Assembly (NCBI RefSeq): GCF_003967355.1
Contig: NZ_BIFH01000024.1
Coordinates: 124,001-188,000 of the forward strand
Length of the DNA stretch: 64,000 bases
Direction: 5' to 3'
Origin: Embleya hyalina
GTDB lineage: Bacteria > Actinomycetota > Actinomycetes > Streptomycetales > Streptomycetaceae
Part shown: piece by piece, positions 17,758 to 28,507 of the stretch
Position numbering within the stretch: the stretch's first letter is position 1
Layout of the letters: each line of letters starts with the position of its first letter
Position numbers and translations under genes: made by a program
Notes under the pieces: model-generated
Seen by the model: only the letters and a program-made list of their open reading frames with translations
Database searches by the model: none
What the model was told of the DNA's origin: nothing

Positions 17758-18678
17758 GTGGAATCCCGCCCGCTGCGCTACTTCGTCGCCGTCGCCGAGG
17801 AACTGAACTTCGCTCGCGCCGCCGAGCGGCTGGGGATCTCCCCGCCGCCGCTGTCCCGCGCGATCCGCGCGCTGGAGACGGAACTGGGCGCAGTCCTGTT
17901 CGAGCGGACCACGCACAGTGTGGCGCTGACCCCGGCCGGGACGGTGCTCCTGGCGGAGGCGCGGCCCGCGCTGGACGCCCTGGAGGCCGCCGGGCGCCGG
18001 GCCCGGCGGGCCGCCGACGCCTCGCCGAAGCTGGTGCTGGCGGTCAAGGCGGACGGTGACGGGGACCTGCTGGAGCCGATGCTGGCGCACTACGGGGCCG
18101 AACCGGGGGCACTGCCGGTCCAGGTACGGCTGTGCGGGTGGCTCGAACAGCCGGACCTGCTGCGCCGGGGCGAGGCGGATGTGGCCCTGGTCCACGAGCC
18201 GTTCGACCGCGCCGGCCTGGACGCCGAGACCCTGATCGCCGAGCCGCGCATGGCCGCGCTGGCCGCCGGGCACCCGCTCGCGGCCCGCGAGTCGTCGACC
18301 CTCGCCGACCTCGGCCTGCGCCCCGAGGATGTGGACCGGTACATCGAGGAGAACCGCTGCGCGGGCCGCGACCTCGCCCAGTTGCTGATGCTCGTGGCCC
18401 TGGGCGGCCGAACCCCGCTGCTGCCGATGTCCGTGGCCGCCCGGTATCCCCGGCCCGGCGTGGTATTCCGACCGATCGTGGACGCGCCGCCTTCGGTGCT
18501 GGCCGTCGCCTGGCCCGAACGGTCCTGCTCGACGGCGGTGGCGGCGCTGGTCCGGGCGGCCTCGGCGGCGGCCTTTGCGGCGGCCTCGGCGGCGGTCGGG
18601 ACGGGGGTCGGGAGCCGTGACGCGGGCCACGTCCGGATCCCGGAATCCGGCATTGATGGTTGGCGGGACCCCGACTAG
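17758..18678 (+). CDS. LysR-family transcriptional regulator
   Basis: LysR-type regulator, 306 residues, GTG start at 17758 after GGGGAGGGGGAG. The N-terminal winged helix-turn-helix is clear: LRYFVAVAEELNFARAAERL, then GISPPPLSRAIRALE and FERTTHSVALTPAG. The effector-binding half is more divergent and ends in a run of Ala-rich repeats (AASAAAFAAASAAVG) from a local GGCGGCC-type repeat. Divergent orientation to the NmrA-like gene, with 142 bp between starts, is the classical LysR regulator-target layout. Confidence 0.9.
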   Translation: MESRPLRYFVAVAEELNFARAAERLGISPPPLSRAIRALETELGAVLFERTTHSVALTPAGTVLLAEARPALDALEAAGRRARRAADASPKLVLAVKADGDGDLLEPMLAHYGAEPGALPVQVRLCGWLEQPDLLRRGEADVALVHEPFDRAGLDAETLIAEPRMAALAAGHPLAARESSTLADLGLRPEDVDRYIEENRCAGRDLAQLLMLVALGGRTPLLPMSVAARYPRPGVVFRPIVDAPPSVLAVAWPERSCSTAVAALVRAASAAAFAAASAAVGTGVGSRDAGHVRIPESGIDGWRDPD

Positions 18679-18728
18679 AGTCGCGCAACCCAACTGCCGC
18701 GCGTGCCCTCCCTGGAGCGAGAACCATC

Positions 18729-19214
18729 ATGGCGGAACAGAAGAACGACGAATTCATCGAGCCCTCGCCCGAGGAGATCGTTCTCTTCACCAAGGAGCAC
18801 GTCTCGCAGATGGAACAGTCGGACGGTGACGACGTCTGGCTGCTCGCCGGGATGAACCACGTGCTCGTCCACACGGTCGGCCGCAAGAGCGGCCGGATGC
18901 ACAAGGTCGCCCTCCCGTTCTGGGCGGACGCGGACGGCCACCGCGTCGTGGTCGGCTCCTTCGCGGGCGCCGCCAAGCACCCGTCCTGGTACGTGAACCT
19001 GTCCGACCGCACGGCCAACCCGCAGTTGCTGGTCCGCGTCCAACACGCCACGTACTGGAGCGTCCCGGAAATCCTCGACGGCGACGAGTACACGAGGACC
19101 TGGGCCGCCCTGACCGCCGACCGCGCCTACTACGCCAACTACCAGACCCGCACCGACCGCCGAATCCCCCTGATCCGCCTCCCGGAAACAAGCCCGATCG
19201 CCACCCGCTCCTGA
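18729..19214 (+). CDS. Deazaflavin-dependent nitroreductase-family protein (Ddn-like)
   Basis: Small split-barrel protein, 161 residues, ATG at 18729 after GGAG. The pattern VHTVGRKSGRMHKVALPFW followed by VVVGSFAGAAKHPSWYVNL matches actinobacterial F420-dependent (Ddn/FDOR-A-like) proteins, in which the GRKSG and KHPxWYxNL segments contact F420. The physiological substrate in this family is often a quinone or unknown. It is convergent with the downstream synthetase gene. Confidence 0.82.
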   Translation: MAEQKNDEFIEPSPEEIVLFTKEHVSQMEQSDGDDVWLLAGMNHVLVHTVGRKSGRMHKVALPFWADADGHRVVVGSFAGAAKHPSWYVNLSDRTANPQLLVRVQHATYWSVPEILDGDEYTRTWAALTADRAYYANYQTRTDRRIPLIRLPETSPIATRS

Positions 19215-19294
19215 CGCGCAGTCAGGCAGGGCCGCCGGCAAGGCCGTTCGGCTTCCGACGGGCGGACCCGGCCGAGTGGCGCGCGCCATTCGTC

Positions 19295-19322
19295 GCGGCC
19301 CGACTCCCCTGCTCCGGGCCGC
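19295..19322. terminator. Weak bidirectional terminator candidate
   Basis: GCGGCCCG and CGGGCCGC form a perfect 8-bp stem around a 12-nt loop between two convergent genes. It is short, and similar stems arise by chance at this GC content. Confidence 0.35.
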
Positions 19323-19338
19323 CCCCGGGAGCCGAGGG

Positions 19339-20742
19339 TCAATCCGTCAGCAGCTTCTTCTGGACCTTGCCCATCGCGTTGCGCGGGAGGTCGGCGACGA
19401 AGAGGACGCGGCGGGGGCGTTTGTGCACGGACAGGCCGGCCGCTACGTGGTCGACGAGTTGGCGTTCGGACACCTCGGCGCCCGGTGCCAGGACCACGAA
19501 CGCGACGATCTCCTGGCCGAGATCGGTGTGCGGGGCGCCGATCACGGCCGCCTCGTGGACCGCCGGGTGGGCCAGGAGCGCGCCCTCGACCTCGCCCGCG
19601 CCGACCCGGTAGCCGCCGGTCTTGATCAGGTCCGTGCTCGCCCGGCCGACGATCCGGTGCCGGCCCTCGGGGTCGATCACCGCCACGTCGCCGGTGCGGA
19701 ACCAGCCGTCGGTGGTGAGCGTCGCGGCGGTGGCCTCGGGGCGGTTCAGGTAACCCTGGAACAGCGTCGGCGAGTCGACCTGCAACTCGCCCACCGTCTC
19801 GCCGTCATGAGCACACGGCGACCCGTCCTCGCCGACCAGCCGGGTGCGCACGCCCGCGATCGGCCACCCGACGGATCCGGGCCGGCGTTCGCCGTCGGCC
19901 CGGGTGCTGAGGGTGATCAGCGTCTCGGTCATGCCGTACCGCTCGACCGGCCGGTGTCCGGTGAGTTCGGCGACCCGCTCGAACACCGGCACCGGCAGCG
20001 GCGCGCTCCCCGACACCAGCAACCGGGCGCCGGCCAACGCGCGCGCCGAGTCCGGATCCTGCGCGATCCGCGACCACACGGTCGGCACGCCGAAGTACAG
20101 GCTGCCCCCGGCCGCCGCGTAGCCCGCCGGGGTGGGCCGCCCCGTATGCACGAGCCGCGACCCGGTCCGCAACGCACCGAGCACGCCCAGCACGAGCCCG
20201 TGCACATGGAACAGCGGCAGCCCGTGCACGAGTACGTCGTCCGCCGTCCAGTCCCACGCCTCGATCGCCCCGTCCAGCCCGGCCGCGATCGCCGCGTGCG
20301 AGATCGACACGCCCTTCGGCGGGCCGGTGGTGCCGCTGGTGTACAGGATCAGCGCGGTCGCGTCCGGGCCCGGCTCCGGCAGCGTGCCGGCCGAGCGGGC
20401 AGCGGGGTCGACCGTCGTCGTGGGCAGCCCGATATCCGTCCACGCGCCCGGCGCCACCAGCAGCGCGGCCCCCGAGTCCGACAGGATGTGCGCCCGCTCC
20501 AACGGCCCCGAATCCGGCGGCACCGGCACGACCGGCACCCCGGCCAGCAACCCGCCCAACGTGGCGATCACCGTCCCCAACGACGCATCGGCCCGCACCG
20601 CCACGGCCGGCGCCCCGACAATCCGCTCCGCCAACGCCCGAGCCGCCCCGAACAACGCCTCCCGCGACATCGCGTCCCCACCGACGACAACCGCATCCCC
20701 ACGATCCGTCCCAACCCCGTCGACAGACACGACAAGAGACAC
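19339..20742 (-). CDS. matB: Acyl-CoA synthetase, malonyl-CoA synthetase (MatB)-like
   Basis: AMP-forming acyl-CoA synthetase, 467 residues, GTG start at 20742 with GGAGGG six nt upstream. The P-loop is LYTSGTTGPPKG, the A5-type motif VERYGMTETL, and the catalytic Lys region is RNAMGKVQKKLL at the C-terminus. The segment VHGLPLFHVHGLVLGVLG with GSRLVHTGRP closely resembles Streptomyces MatB, which activates malonate or methylmalonate to the CoA thioester. Substrate is inferred from this resemblance only. The N-terminal ~40 residues are shorter and more divergent than in MatB. Monocistronic. Confidence 0.85.
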   Translation of the reverse strand: MSLVVSVDGVGTDRGDAVVVGGDAMSREALFGAARALAERIVGAPAVAVRADASLGTVIATLGGLLAGVPVVPVPPDSGPLERAHILSDSGAALLVAPGAWTDIGLPTTTVDPAARSAGTLPEPGPDATALILYTSGTTGPPKGVSISHAAIAAGLDGAIEAWDWTADDVLVHGLPLFHVHGLVLGVLGALRTGSRLVHTGRPTPAGYAAAGGSLYFGVPTVWSRIAQDPDSARALAGARLLVSGSAPLPVPVFERVAELTGHRPVERYGMTETLITLSTRADGERRPGSVGWPIAGVRTRLVGEDGSPCAHDGETVGELQVDSPTLFQGYLNRPEATAATLTTDGWFRTGDVAVIDPEGRHRIVGRASTDLIKTGGYRVGAGEVEGALLAHPAVHEAAVIGAPHTDLGQEIVAFVVLAPGAEVSERQLVDHVAAGLSVHKRPRRVLFVADLPRNAMGKVQKKLLTD

Positions 20743-21178
20743 GCGGCACCCTCCACGAACGCGGCCCGGACAACCCACCGATGCTATGCGCCCGGACCCC
20801 AACAACGAGCGATCACCCACTCTTTCCAGCCGCGTCGCGCAAAGACACGCCCACACCCCCAGGACAAGAACGTGCCGTCGACGGCTGCGGGCCCCGCTCG
20901 CCGACGCCGGCGGCCCACCTCACGAGCCGGACCGGCCCCGCACCGGCCACTCGCCGCCGAACCGCAAGTCTCGCCGTGAACACCCGACCCACCCGGGGAT
21001 GCCCCCGGCGGACCCGGCGGACCGCGAAGAGGCCGCGTTGCGTGAAAGTAAGGGGTTCCCCCAGGACAGGTTCGGGCGAGGTCCTTAGCGTGGCGGTGGG
21101 GAACCGGAAGGCCGGGTGGGTCGTCACAGGGGCAAGGTTGTCGGGTGGGGTCCGTGTTCGGTGGAGCAAGGAGTGGGC
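20743..21178. other. Divergent intergenic region, no gene seen
   Basis: About 435 bp between the MatB-like gene and a lipoprotein gene on the other strand. It should hold both promoters. I see no convincing coding frame, strong hairpin or promoter consensus in it. Confidence 0.5.
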
Positions 21179-22021
21179 GTGCGTCGGAGTCGTGTGGGGA
21201 GACACAGGGTCGGGGCCGTGGTGGCGGTGTGCGTATCGCTCGCGGCGTTGAGTGCGTGTGGCAGTGAGTCGAGTCCCCTGTCCGCCATCGAGAAGAGCAC
21301 GCCGACCGCGCCGGTCACCGGCAGCCCCACCTCCGGGCTCGACGAGACCGTGCGCAACGAGGACCTGGACGTCGGCGAACTCGCGCGCCGCGCCAAGCAG
21401 TCGGCCGCGAACATCAAGACCGTGCACGTCGTCGCGGACATCGTCTCCGACGGCAAGGGGACCAAGCTGGACCTCAAGGTGGACCGCGGCAGCGAGGACT
21501 TCCAGGGCACCATCGAACAGAACGGCGTACGCCTGGAGGTGCGCCGCGTCGGCGACGACATGTACGTCCGGGGCGACGAGCAGGCGTATCGCTCGCTGGT
21601 CGGCACGGTGGACGGCGAACTCGCCGCCAAGCTGCTCGCCGGGAAATGGCTCAAGGGCGACGCCAACAGCGAGAAGCTGCGCGGCGTACGCAGCATCACC
21701 ACCGTCGCCGACCCGGGCGCGGCGCTCAAGGACTTCCCCGAGGACGGCGTCAAGCTGCCCGTCGAGACGATCAACAACCGGCGGATGATCCCGCTCACCG
21801 GCCCACCCGGACGCGACGACGGCAAGGTCTACATCGAGGCCCAGGGCGGCAAGCCCTACCCGGTGCTGATCGTGTCCAAGGGCAGCAAGAGCAGCGGCTC
21901 GATCAGCTACGGCGACTTCGACGTCCCGGTGAAGGTGACCGTCCCGGCCGCGGCCGACGTGATCGAGATTCCCGACCGGAGCACCACGTCGAGCACCCCG
22001 AAGCCGGGCAGTACGGCCTGA
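21179..22021 (+). CDS. LppX/LprAFG-like lipoprotein
   Basis: Secreted lipoprotein, 280 residues, GTG at 21179 with AAGGAG upstream. The signal peptide is Arg-rich then hydrophobic (VGAVVAVCVSLAAL), ending in the lipobox LSAC. The mature part (AKQSAANIKTVHVVADI, then LDLKVDRGSEDFQGTIEQ and VRRVGDDMYVRG) fits the LppX_LprAFG family, whose mycobacterial members carry acylated glycolipids in a hydrophobic pocket. A Ser/Thr-rich tail ends the protein. The role here is unknown. Confidence 0.8.
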   Translation: MRRSRVGRHRVGAVVAVCVSLAALSACGSESSPLSAIEKSTPTAPVTGSPTSGLDETVRNEDLDVGELARRAKQSAANIKTVHVVADIVSDGKGTKLDLKVDRGSEDFQGTIEQNGVRLEVRRVGDDMYVRGDEQAYRSLVGTVDGELAAKLLAGKWLKGDANSEKLRGVRSITTVADPGAALKDFPEDGVKLPVETINNRRMIPLTGPPGRDDGKVYIEAQGGKPYPVLIVSKGSKSSGSISYGDFDVPVKVTVPAAADVIEIPDRSTTSSTPKPGSTA

Positions 22022-22218
22022 CCACAGCCCCACCGCCGCCCGACCACGACCCGACCGACCCGCTACCGGAAATCCCTCGACAATCCCTCGACTCGGACCG
22101 AACGACACGGCCGCGCCGCCGCGCTGATCCACTCGCCCTAGGATGCTCTCCAGCCAGACGCGGCCCGTTTCGTGACGGGCCGGCGCAATCGGGGAACCAC
22201 CGTAGAGGGGAGTTTGCG

Positions 22219-22800
22219 ATGACGGTCGTTCTCGCACAGGGGGAGAGCGTCACCATAGGCAGCGGCGAGGCCGGTTCGGCCGCGCGGGTCCGGATGGGGC
22301 TGGGCTGGGACGCGGTCAAGCACAAGGGGCTGCGCCCGGGCCTGCAGGCGCTCACCGGCGTCGACCTCGACGCGTCCTGCCTGCTGTTCGACGCCGACCA
22401 CCACCTCGTCGACACGGTGTGGCCGCGGCAGCTGGTCTCCAAGGACGGCGCCGTCACGCACACCGGCGACAACACCACCGGCGCGGGCGACGGCGACGAC
22501 GAGTCGATCATCGTCGACCTCGCCGCGCTGTCGCCGCGCGTGACGGCACTGGTCTTCACGGTCAGCGCCGACTCCAGCCACGCCTTCTCGCGCGTCGCCA
22601 ACGCCTACTGCCGGCTGGTCGACGAGCGGGACGGCAGCGAGATCGTGCGCTACGAACTGTCCGAACACGGCGGCCACGACGCGCAGATCATGGTCAAGCT
22701 GGCCCGCGCGGCCGACGGCTGGCAGGCCACCGCGATCGGCCGCGCCACCAAGGGCAACACGTACCACGACCTGCTGCCGGAGATCCTCAAGCACCTGTAG
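22219..22800 (+). CDS. TerD-family stress protein
   Basis: TerD-domain protein, 193 residues, ATG at 22219 after AGAGGGGAG. The domain is recognised by MGLGWDAVK, then GVDLDASCLLFDADHHLVD and the acidic loop GAGDGDDESIIVDL, which form the double calcium site of the family, and by the C-terminal ELSEHGGHDAQIMVKLAR. TerD proteins take part in tellurite and general stress responses and in actinomycete differentiation. It stands alone here; a second TerD domain in the window is fused to a vWA domain at the right edge. Confidence 0.92.
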   Translation: MTVVLAQGESVTIGSGEAGSAARVRMGLGWDAVKHKGLRPGLQALTGVDLDASCLLFDADHHLVDTVWPRQLVSKDGAVTHTGDNTTGAGDGDDESIIVDLAALSPRVTALVFTVSADSSHAFSRVANAYCRLVDERDGSEIVRYELSEHGGHDAQIMVKLARAADGWQATAIGRATKGNTYHDLLPEILKHL

Positions 22801-22854
22801 CCACGCCGGCCACCCATGGCCGCATCGGCACGAACCGGGCCCACACGAGGCGGA

Positions 22855-23439
22855 CTACGCCGCGACGACGAACCCACGCTCGCGCGCGTAGTCCGCCAAC
22901 GCCTCGCGCAACCGCCGCCGCCCCCGGTGCAGGCGCGACATCACCGTGCCCAGCGGCACCTTCGTGAACGCGGCGATCTCCTTGTACGGGTAGCCCTCGA
23001 CGTCGGCGAGGTACACCGTCACCCGAAACTCCTCGGGCAGCGCCCGCAACGCGGCCACCACGTCCGAATCCGGCAGGCGGTCCAGCGCCTCCAGCTCCGC
23101 CGAGCGCAGCCCGGTCGACTCGTGCGAGGCGGCGCGGTACAGCTGCCAGTCCTCGATCTCCTGCGTGGTCGACACCACCGGCTGCCGCTGTTTCCTGCGG
23201 TAGGAGGTGATGAAGGTGTTGGTGAGGATCCGATACAGCCAGGCCTTGAGATTGGTGCCGTCGCGGAACTGATGGAACGACGCGTACGCCTTGGTGAACG
23301 TCTCCTGGACCAGGTCCTCGGCATCGGAGGCGTTGCGGGTCATCCGCAACGCGGCCGGGTAGAGCGGCTCCAGGAACGGCACGGCGTCGCGCTCGAAGCG
23401 GTCGCGCCGCGGGCGGGGGGTGGTCAGCAGATCACTCAC
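22855..23439 (-). CDS. ECF sigma factor, SigR/SigH-like
   Basis: ECF RNA polymerase sigma factor, 194 residues, GTG at 23439 with GGAG seven nt upstream. Sigma-2 region: [20 protein letters not shown] and the [20 protein letters not shown] that is near-identical in SigR proteins. Sigma-4 region: [15 protein letters not shown] then [16 protein letters not shown]. The resemblance to the thiol-stress sigma factor SigR of Streptomyces is strong. In that system the zinc anti-sigma gene rsrA lies immediately downstream; here the next gene, 55 bp away, is terD on the opposite strand. Confidence 0.92.
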   Translation of the reverse strand: MSDLLTTPRPRRDRFERDAVPFLEPLYPAALRMTRNASDAEDLVQETFTKAYASFHQFRDGTNLKAWLYRILTNTFITSYRRKQRQPVVSTTQEIEDWQLYRAASHESTGLRSAELEALDRLPDSDVVAALRALPEEFRVTVYLADVEGYPYKEIAAFTKVPLGTVMSRLHRGRRRLREALADYARERGFVVAA

Positions 23440-23819
23440 GTCGTCGCTCCCGGTTCGAAGGGTGAGAGGGGTGGATGGCACGAGGGGCACGAGGGGTGCG
23501 AAGGACACGAGCCCGTCGGCGCCCGGCGTCCCCGTCGCGCCGGGGTCGTACAACTCCCCTGCCCACCATGTGCCCGTCGACGCCGGAATCAGCCGTGACC
23601 TTCGTCCCCCGCCGCCGGGTGCGAGGGTCCGGGCGCACCAACCGCGGCGTTCGCCGACGGGAGCCGGCCCACGAGGACGACGGAGGGTCGATATCCGTAC
23701 ACGATATGACGATTCGCCGCGTTCCCCGGGCCGGCCGCAACCCGTATCCTCGAACGATGGGTGACTGTGCGCGCACGATCGTGATCGCAGCGCGATGGCC
23801 GGCGGGCCGGCCCCGTCCC
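23440..23819. other. Intergenic region upstream of the SigR-like gene, no gene seen
   Basis: About 380 bp between two leftward genes. It contains short near-repeats of CACGAGGGG around 23480-23510. I looked for a SigR-type autoregulatory promoter (GGGAAT, 18 nt, GTT on the minus strand) and did not find a convincing one. Confidence 0.45.
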
Positions 23820-24374
23820 TCACATCTTCGCCACCGCGAGCTTCCCCAACGACACCAACTGCTCCTCGCTCGGCGGCGGGTCGCCGCCACCCGCGTTCAG
23901 CGAGAACACCGCCGTCTCGTCGCCACGCCTCGCCGCGACCACCAGCACACCGCCGATGGTGTCGGGCTGCACGTAGACCGCCGCGTCGCCCACCCCCGCC
24001 ACCTTCTCGGTGCGCGCGTCGCCCAGCGTGCCCAGGTACACCTCCAGCGCCTTGTCCACCCCGCCCGCCTTGGAGCGGGTGGCGATCGTGCTGACCACCG
24101 GCGTGCCGTCGGCCGCCGCGTAGTCGCAGCCGAGCGGATTCTGCGCGGCCTTCAGACCCGGCAGCGCCAGCGCCTGCGAGACCTGGTCGGCGGTCAGGAT
24201 CGAGCACGCGTCCACCGCCCGCAGGTCCCCGCTCGCGCCGGTCCCGTCGCTCGCGGTCGGACTCGCGCCGTTGTCCCCGGTCGCCTTCGTACCGCCCCCG
24301 TCGCCGTCGTCGCACCCGGCCAGCGGCAGCACGACGACCGCGACCGCGACCGCCACGCCCATCCGAACCCTCAC
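23820..24374 (-). CDS. DUF3558-like secreted lipoprotein
   Basis: Small lipoprotein, 184 residues, GTG at 24374 with GGGGAA upstream. Signal peptide [18 protein letters not shown] ends in the lipobox LAGC, followed by a Gly/Asp/Thr-rich linker. The folded part ([17 protein letters not shown], with [14 protein letters not shown] and VGDAAVYVQ) resembles the actinobacterial DUF3558/sensor-type lipoprotein family. Function unknown. It lies upstream of the SigR-like gene on the same strand but 380 bp away. Confidence 0.75.
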   Translation of the reverse strand: MRVRMGVAVAVAVVVLPLAGCDDGDGGGTKATGDNGASPTASDGTGASGDLRAVDACSILTADQVSQALALPGLKAAQNPLGCDYAAADGTPVVSTIATRSKAGGVDKALEVYLGTLGDARTEKVAGVGDAAVYVQPDTIGGVLVVAARRGDETAVFSLNAGGGDPPPSEEQLVSLGKLAVAKM

Positions 24375-24819
24375 GGCGTTCCCCGTTTCCCGGGTCGTCC
24401 CCGGCTCGATTCCCGGGTCGTCTCCCGGACTCCCGCATGATCCGACATTTGATCCGACATGTCCCGGCCGACGGGTGCGATCGAGCCGCGACGAGCCGCG
24501 ACCGACCTGCGATCGTCCCCGCGTCGACGTGCTTGCGACCGCCGCCGTTCGGGTCGAAATGTCTCGCGATGCGGGCTGCGAGCAAGGTCACACCCGCCCC
24601 GATGAACCGGAAATTCCCAGGTGGGACGCGGAATCCCGGTCCGCCCGGTGTGCCCGGCATGTGGACCGGGCCTGCGGGGCACCTGCACACGTGTCCTAAA
24701 GTCACGCAGGGTTCGACCCGTTGCCGAGACTCCACCCAGGGCCCGGCACTTCGTCGTCTCGAGGTACCCGTCCGATTTCCCCCGCACCCGGACACCCCGG
24801 GCAAGGAGGTACGCAGCTC
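24375..24819. other. Divergent intergenic region upstream of pyruvate carboxylase, no gene seen
   Basis: About 445 bp between a leftward lipoprotein gene and the rightward pyc gene. Two short direct repeats are visible: GATCCGACAT at about 24438 and 24450, and TTCCCGGGTCGTC at about 24387 and 24410. No coding frame or clear promoter was recognised. Confidence 0.45.
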
Positions 24820-27800
24820 GTGATCCGTAAGCTGTTGGTGGCCAACCGCGGCGAAATCGCCGTACGCGCCCTGCGCGCCGCCACCGAGCTCGACATCACC
24901 ACGGTCGCCGTCTACGCGTACGAGGACCGTCACTCCCTGCATCGGCAGAAGGCGGACGAGAGCTACGAGATCGGCGAGCGCGGACACCCGCTGCGCGCCT
25001 ACCTCGACGTGGACACCATCGTCGGTGCGGCGATCGCGTGCGGTGCCGACGCGATCTACCCCGGCTACGGCTTCCTGTCCGAGAACCCGCTGCTCGCCGA
25101 GGCGTGCGAGGCCAACGGCATCACCTTCGTCGGCCCCTCGGCCGCGGTGCTCTCGCTCGCGGGCAACAAGGTGCGCGCGCTGGAGGCGGCCAAGGGCGCC
25201 GGGCTGCCCACGCTGCACACCGCGCCGCCGCAGGACGACGTGGACGCGCTGGTGGCCGCGGCCGACGAGATCGGCTTCCCGATCTTCGTCAAGGCCGCCG
25301 CCGGCGGCGGTGGGCGCGGGCTGCGCAAGGTGGACCGGCGCGAGGACCTGCGCTCCTCGATCGAGACCGCGATGCGCGAGGCGCAGACCGCGTTCGGCGA
25401 CCCGACGGTCTTCCTCGAAGAGGCCGTCATCCGCCCGCGCCACATCGAGGTACAGATCCTGGCCGGCGCCGACGGCGGCGTGGTGCACCTGTACGAGCGC
25501 GACTGCTCGATGCAGCGACGGCACCAGAAGGTCGTCGAGATCGCCCCCGCGCCCAACCTCGACCCCGAACTGCGCGACCGGATCTGCGCCGACGCGGTGC
25601 GCTTCGCCGAGGCGGTGGGCTACCGCAACGCCGGCACCGTCGAGTTCCTGCTCGACGAGCGCGGTCGCTACGTGTTCATCGAGATGAACCCGCGCATCCA
25701 GGTCGAGCACACGGTCACCGAGGAGATCACCGGCATCGACCTGGTCCAGGCCCAGTTGCGCGTCGCCGCCGGCGCGAGCCTGACCGACCTCGGCCTGACG
25801 CAGAGCGAGATCCGGATCCAGGGCGCCGCGCTGCAGTGCCGGATCACCACCGAGGACCCCTCGGCCGACTTCCGCCCCGACACCGGCACGGTGTCCGCCT
25901 ACCGCTCGCCGGGCGGCGCGGGCGTGCGGCTCGACGGCGGTACCTACACCGGCGCCGAGGTGCTGCCCTACTTCGACTCGATGCTGGTCAAGCTGACCTG
26001 CCGGGGCCGGACCTTCGGCGACGCGGTCAACCGGGCCCGGCGCGCGGTGGCCGAGTTCCGCATCCGCGGCGTGGCCACGAACATCCCGTTCCTGCAGGCC
26101 GTGCTGGACGACCCGGCCTTCCGCGACGGACGGATCACCACCTCGTTCATCGACGAGCACCCCGAACTGGTCCGCTCGCGCCCCGGCGCCGACCGCGGCA
26201 CCCGCCTGCTCGCCTACCTGGCCGACGTCACGGTCAACCGCCCGTACGGTCCGACGCCGAGCATTGCGGTGCCCCGCACCAAGTTCCCCGAACTGCCCGC
26301 CGGCGAGCTGCCCTCGGGCAGCCGGGACCGGCTCCTGGAGCTGGGCGCGGCCGGCTTCGCCCGGGCCCTGCGCGAGCAGAGCGCGCTGGCGGTCACCGAC
26401 ACCACCTTCCGCGACGCGCACCAGTCGCTGCTCGCGACCCGGGTACGCACCTACGACCTCGCCGCCGCGGCCCCCTATGTGGCGCGCCTGACGCCGGAGT
26501 TGCTGAGCGTCGAGGCGTGGGGCGGGGCGACCTACGACGTCGCCCTGCGCTTCCTCAAGGAGGACCCGTGGCACCGCCTGGCGGCGCTGCGCGAGGGCAT
26601 GCCCAACCTCAACATCCAGATGTTGCTGCGCGGGCGCAACACGGTCGGCTACACGCCGTACCCGGACAAGGTGTGCGTGAAGTTCGTCGAGGAGGCGGCC
26701 CGCACCGGCATCGACATCTTCCGCATCTTCGACGCGCTCAACGACATCGAGGCGATGCGGCCGGCGATCGAGGCCACCCTCGGCACGCACGCGATCGCCG
26801 AGGGCACGCTCTGCTACACGAGCGACCTGTCCAACCCGGCCGAGCGGTTGTACACGCTGGACTACTACCTGCGGCTCGCCGAGCAGCTGGTCGAGGCCGG
26901 CGTACACGTCCTGTGCGTCAAGGACATGGCCGGCCTGCTCCGCGCGCCCGCCGCCCGGACCCTGATCGGCGCGCTGCGCGAGCGCTTCGACCTGCCGGTG
27001 CACCTGCACACGCACGACACCGCCGGCGGCCAGCTCGCCACCTACCTGGCCGCGGTCGAGGCCGGGGTGGACGCGATCGACGGCGCCTCGGCCGCGCTGG
27101 CCGGTACCACCAGCCAGCCGCCGCTGTCCGCGATCGTGGCCGCGACCGACTACACCGAGCGGGCCACCGGCCTGTCCCTGGACGCGCTGTGCGCGCTGGA
27201 GCCCTACTGGGCCGCGGTGCGCGAGGCGTACGCGCCGTTCGAGTCGGGGCTGCCCGCGCCGACCGGGCGCGTGTACCGGCACGAGATCCCCGGCGGCCAG
27301 CTGTCCAACCTGCGCCAGCAGGCGATCGCGCTCGGCCTGGGCCACAAGTTCGAGGACATCGAGGACGCCTACGCGGCCTCGAACCGGATCCTCGGCAACA
27401 TCGTCAAGGTCACCCCGTCCAGCAAGGTGGTCGGCGACCTGGCCCTGCACCTGAGCGCGGTGGGCGCGGACCCGGCCAAGTTCGAGGCCGACCCGGGCGC
27501 GTTCGACGTGCCCGACTCGGTGATCGGCTTCCTCCAGGGCGAGCTGGGCACCCCGCCCGGCGGCTGGCCCGAGCCGTTCCGCACCCGCGCCCTCGCGGGC
27601 CGCACCGCGAGCTCGACCCGCACGGTGGAGCTGACCCCGGAGCAGGACGCGGCGCTGGACGGCGACCGGCTGCGCGACACGCTCAACCGGCTGCTGTTCC
27701 CCGGCCCGGCCCGGGACTACGACGAGGCCGAGCGGCTGTACGGCGACGTCTCGGCGGTGCCGACCGTGCCGTTCCTGTACGGCCTGGTCCAGGGCGAGGA

Positions 27801-28194
27801 ACTGGCCATCAAGTTGTCCACGGGCGTGTCGCTCTACCTCGCGGTCGAGGCGGTCGGCGACGCGGACGAGCGGGGCTTCCGCACGGTGTACTGCCGGATG
27901 AACGGCCAGCCCCGGGTGCTCTCGGTGCGCGACCGCTCGGTCAAGCCGGCCCGGCCGGAGAGCGAGCGGGCCAACCCGGAGAACCCGAAGCACGTGGCCG
28001 CGCCGTTCAGCGGCGTGGTCACCCTCCAGGTGGCCGTGGGCGACGAGGTCGAGGCCGGCGGCACGGTGGCGACCATCGAGGCGATGAAGATGGAGGCGTC
28101 GATCACGGCGCAGAGCGCGGGCACGGTGGCCCGGCTCGCGATCGGTCAGGTGTCCTCGGTCGAGGCGGGAGACCTGCTGCTCGAACTGGGCTGA
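24820..28194 (+). CDS. pyc: Pyruvate carboxylase
   Basis: Biotin-dependent anaplerotic enzyme forming oxaloacetate from pyruvate, bicarbonate and ATP; 1124 residues, the usual single-chain length. GTG at 24820 follows AAGGAGGT. Order: biotin carboxylase (from [21 protein letters not shown]-grasp Gly loop [30 protein letters not shown]), carboxyltransferase TIM barrel ([18 protein letters not shown], then [10 protein letters not shown] and [11 protein letters not shown]), and C-terminal biotinyl domain with EAMKMEASI, biotinylated Lys at residue 1090. All key motifs are present. A strong terminator follows 30 bp after the stop. Confidence 0.97.
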   Translation: MIRKLLVANRGEIAVRALRAATELDITTVAVYAYEDRHSLHRQKADESYEIGERGHPLRAYLDVDTIVGAAIACGADAIYPGYGFLSENPLLAEACEANGITFVGPSAAVLSLAGNKVRALEAAKGAGLPTLHTAPPQDDVDALVAAADEIGFPIFVKAAAGGGGRGLRKVDRREDLRSSIETAMREAQTAFGDPTVFLEEAVIRPRHIEVQILAGADGGVVHLYERDCSMQRRHQKVVEIAPAPNLDPELRDRICADAVRFAEAVGYRNAGTVEFLLDERGRYVFIEMNPRIQVEHTVTEEITGIDLVQAQLRVAAGASLTDLGLTQSEIRIQGAALQCRITTEDPSADFRPDTGTVSAYRSPGGAGVRLDGGTYTGAEVLPYFDSMLVKLTCRGRTFGDAVNRARRAVAEFRIRGVATNIPFLQAVLDDPAFRDGRITTSFIDEHPELVRSRPGADRGTRLLAYLADVTVNRPYGPTPSIAVPRTKFPELPAGELPSGSRDRLLELGAAGFARALREQSALAVTDTTFRDAHQSLLATRVRTYDLAAAAPYVARLTPELLSVEAWGGATYDVALRFLKEDPWHRLAALREGMPNLNIQMLLRGRNTVGYTPYPDKVCVKFVEEAARTGIDIFRIFDALNDIEAMRPAIEATLGTHAIAEGTLCYTSDLSNPAERLYTLDYYLRLAEQLVEAGVHVLCVKDMAGLLRAPAARTLIGALRERFDLPVHLHTHDTAGGQLATYLAAVEAGVDAIDGASAALAGTTSQPPLSAIVAATDYTERATGLSLDALCALEPYWAAVREAYAPFESGLPAPTGRVYRHEIPGGQLSNLRQQAIALGLGHKFEDIEDAYAASNRILGNIVKVTPSSKVVGDLALHLSAVGADPAKFEADPGAFDVPDSVIGFLQGELGTPPGGWPEPFRTRALAGRTASSTRTVELTPEQDAALDGDRLRDTLNRLLFPGPARDYDEAERLYGDVSAVPTVPFLYGLVQGEELAIKLSTGVSLYLAVEAVGDADERGFRTVYCRMNGQPRVLSVRDRSVKPARPESERANPENPKHVAAPFSGVVTLQVAVGDEVEAGGTVATIEAMKMEASITAQSAGTVARLAIGQVSSVEAGDLLLELG

Positions 28195-28223
28195 TCCGGT
28201 CCGGATCGGTCCGGAACGAACCA

Positions 28224-28261
28224 CACGAACCACCACCCGAGCATTCGGGTGGTGGTTCGTG
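28224..28261 (+). terminator. Strong rho-independent-like terminator after pyc
   Basis: A perfect 17-bp stem, CACGAACCACCACCCGA and its complement, closes a 4-nt GCAT loop and is followed by GCGTTTT. It lies 30 bp after the pyc stop. Confidence 0.85.
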
Positions 28262-28507
28262 GCGTTTTACGGACACGTTTGGCAGACGTTTGATTACCGA
28301 ATGTCCGCTTTCACTGCGCCGTATGGGCTGCTTTCGTGCGTTTTTTCCGTTTCGCCGGTCCGTCGTTTGCCGAGGTGAGGCCGCATGTCGCGATCCTGAC
28401 CTCAGGACGTACCCCCGGAGGGCTCTTGATCTTCCTGTGCTTCAGGTCACAGACTCGATGTCGCTCGGGGTTATCGGTGTCCATCCATCCGGATTGGGAG
28501 ACCCTGC

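Noticed and set aside
22855-28236. A 1793-codon minus-strand open frame across sigR, the lipoprotein and pyc
   Set aside because: It is antisense to pyruvate carboxylase and arises from GC-rich codon structure; only its last 194 codons (from the GTG at 23439) are a real gene, the SigR-like factor.
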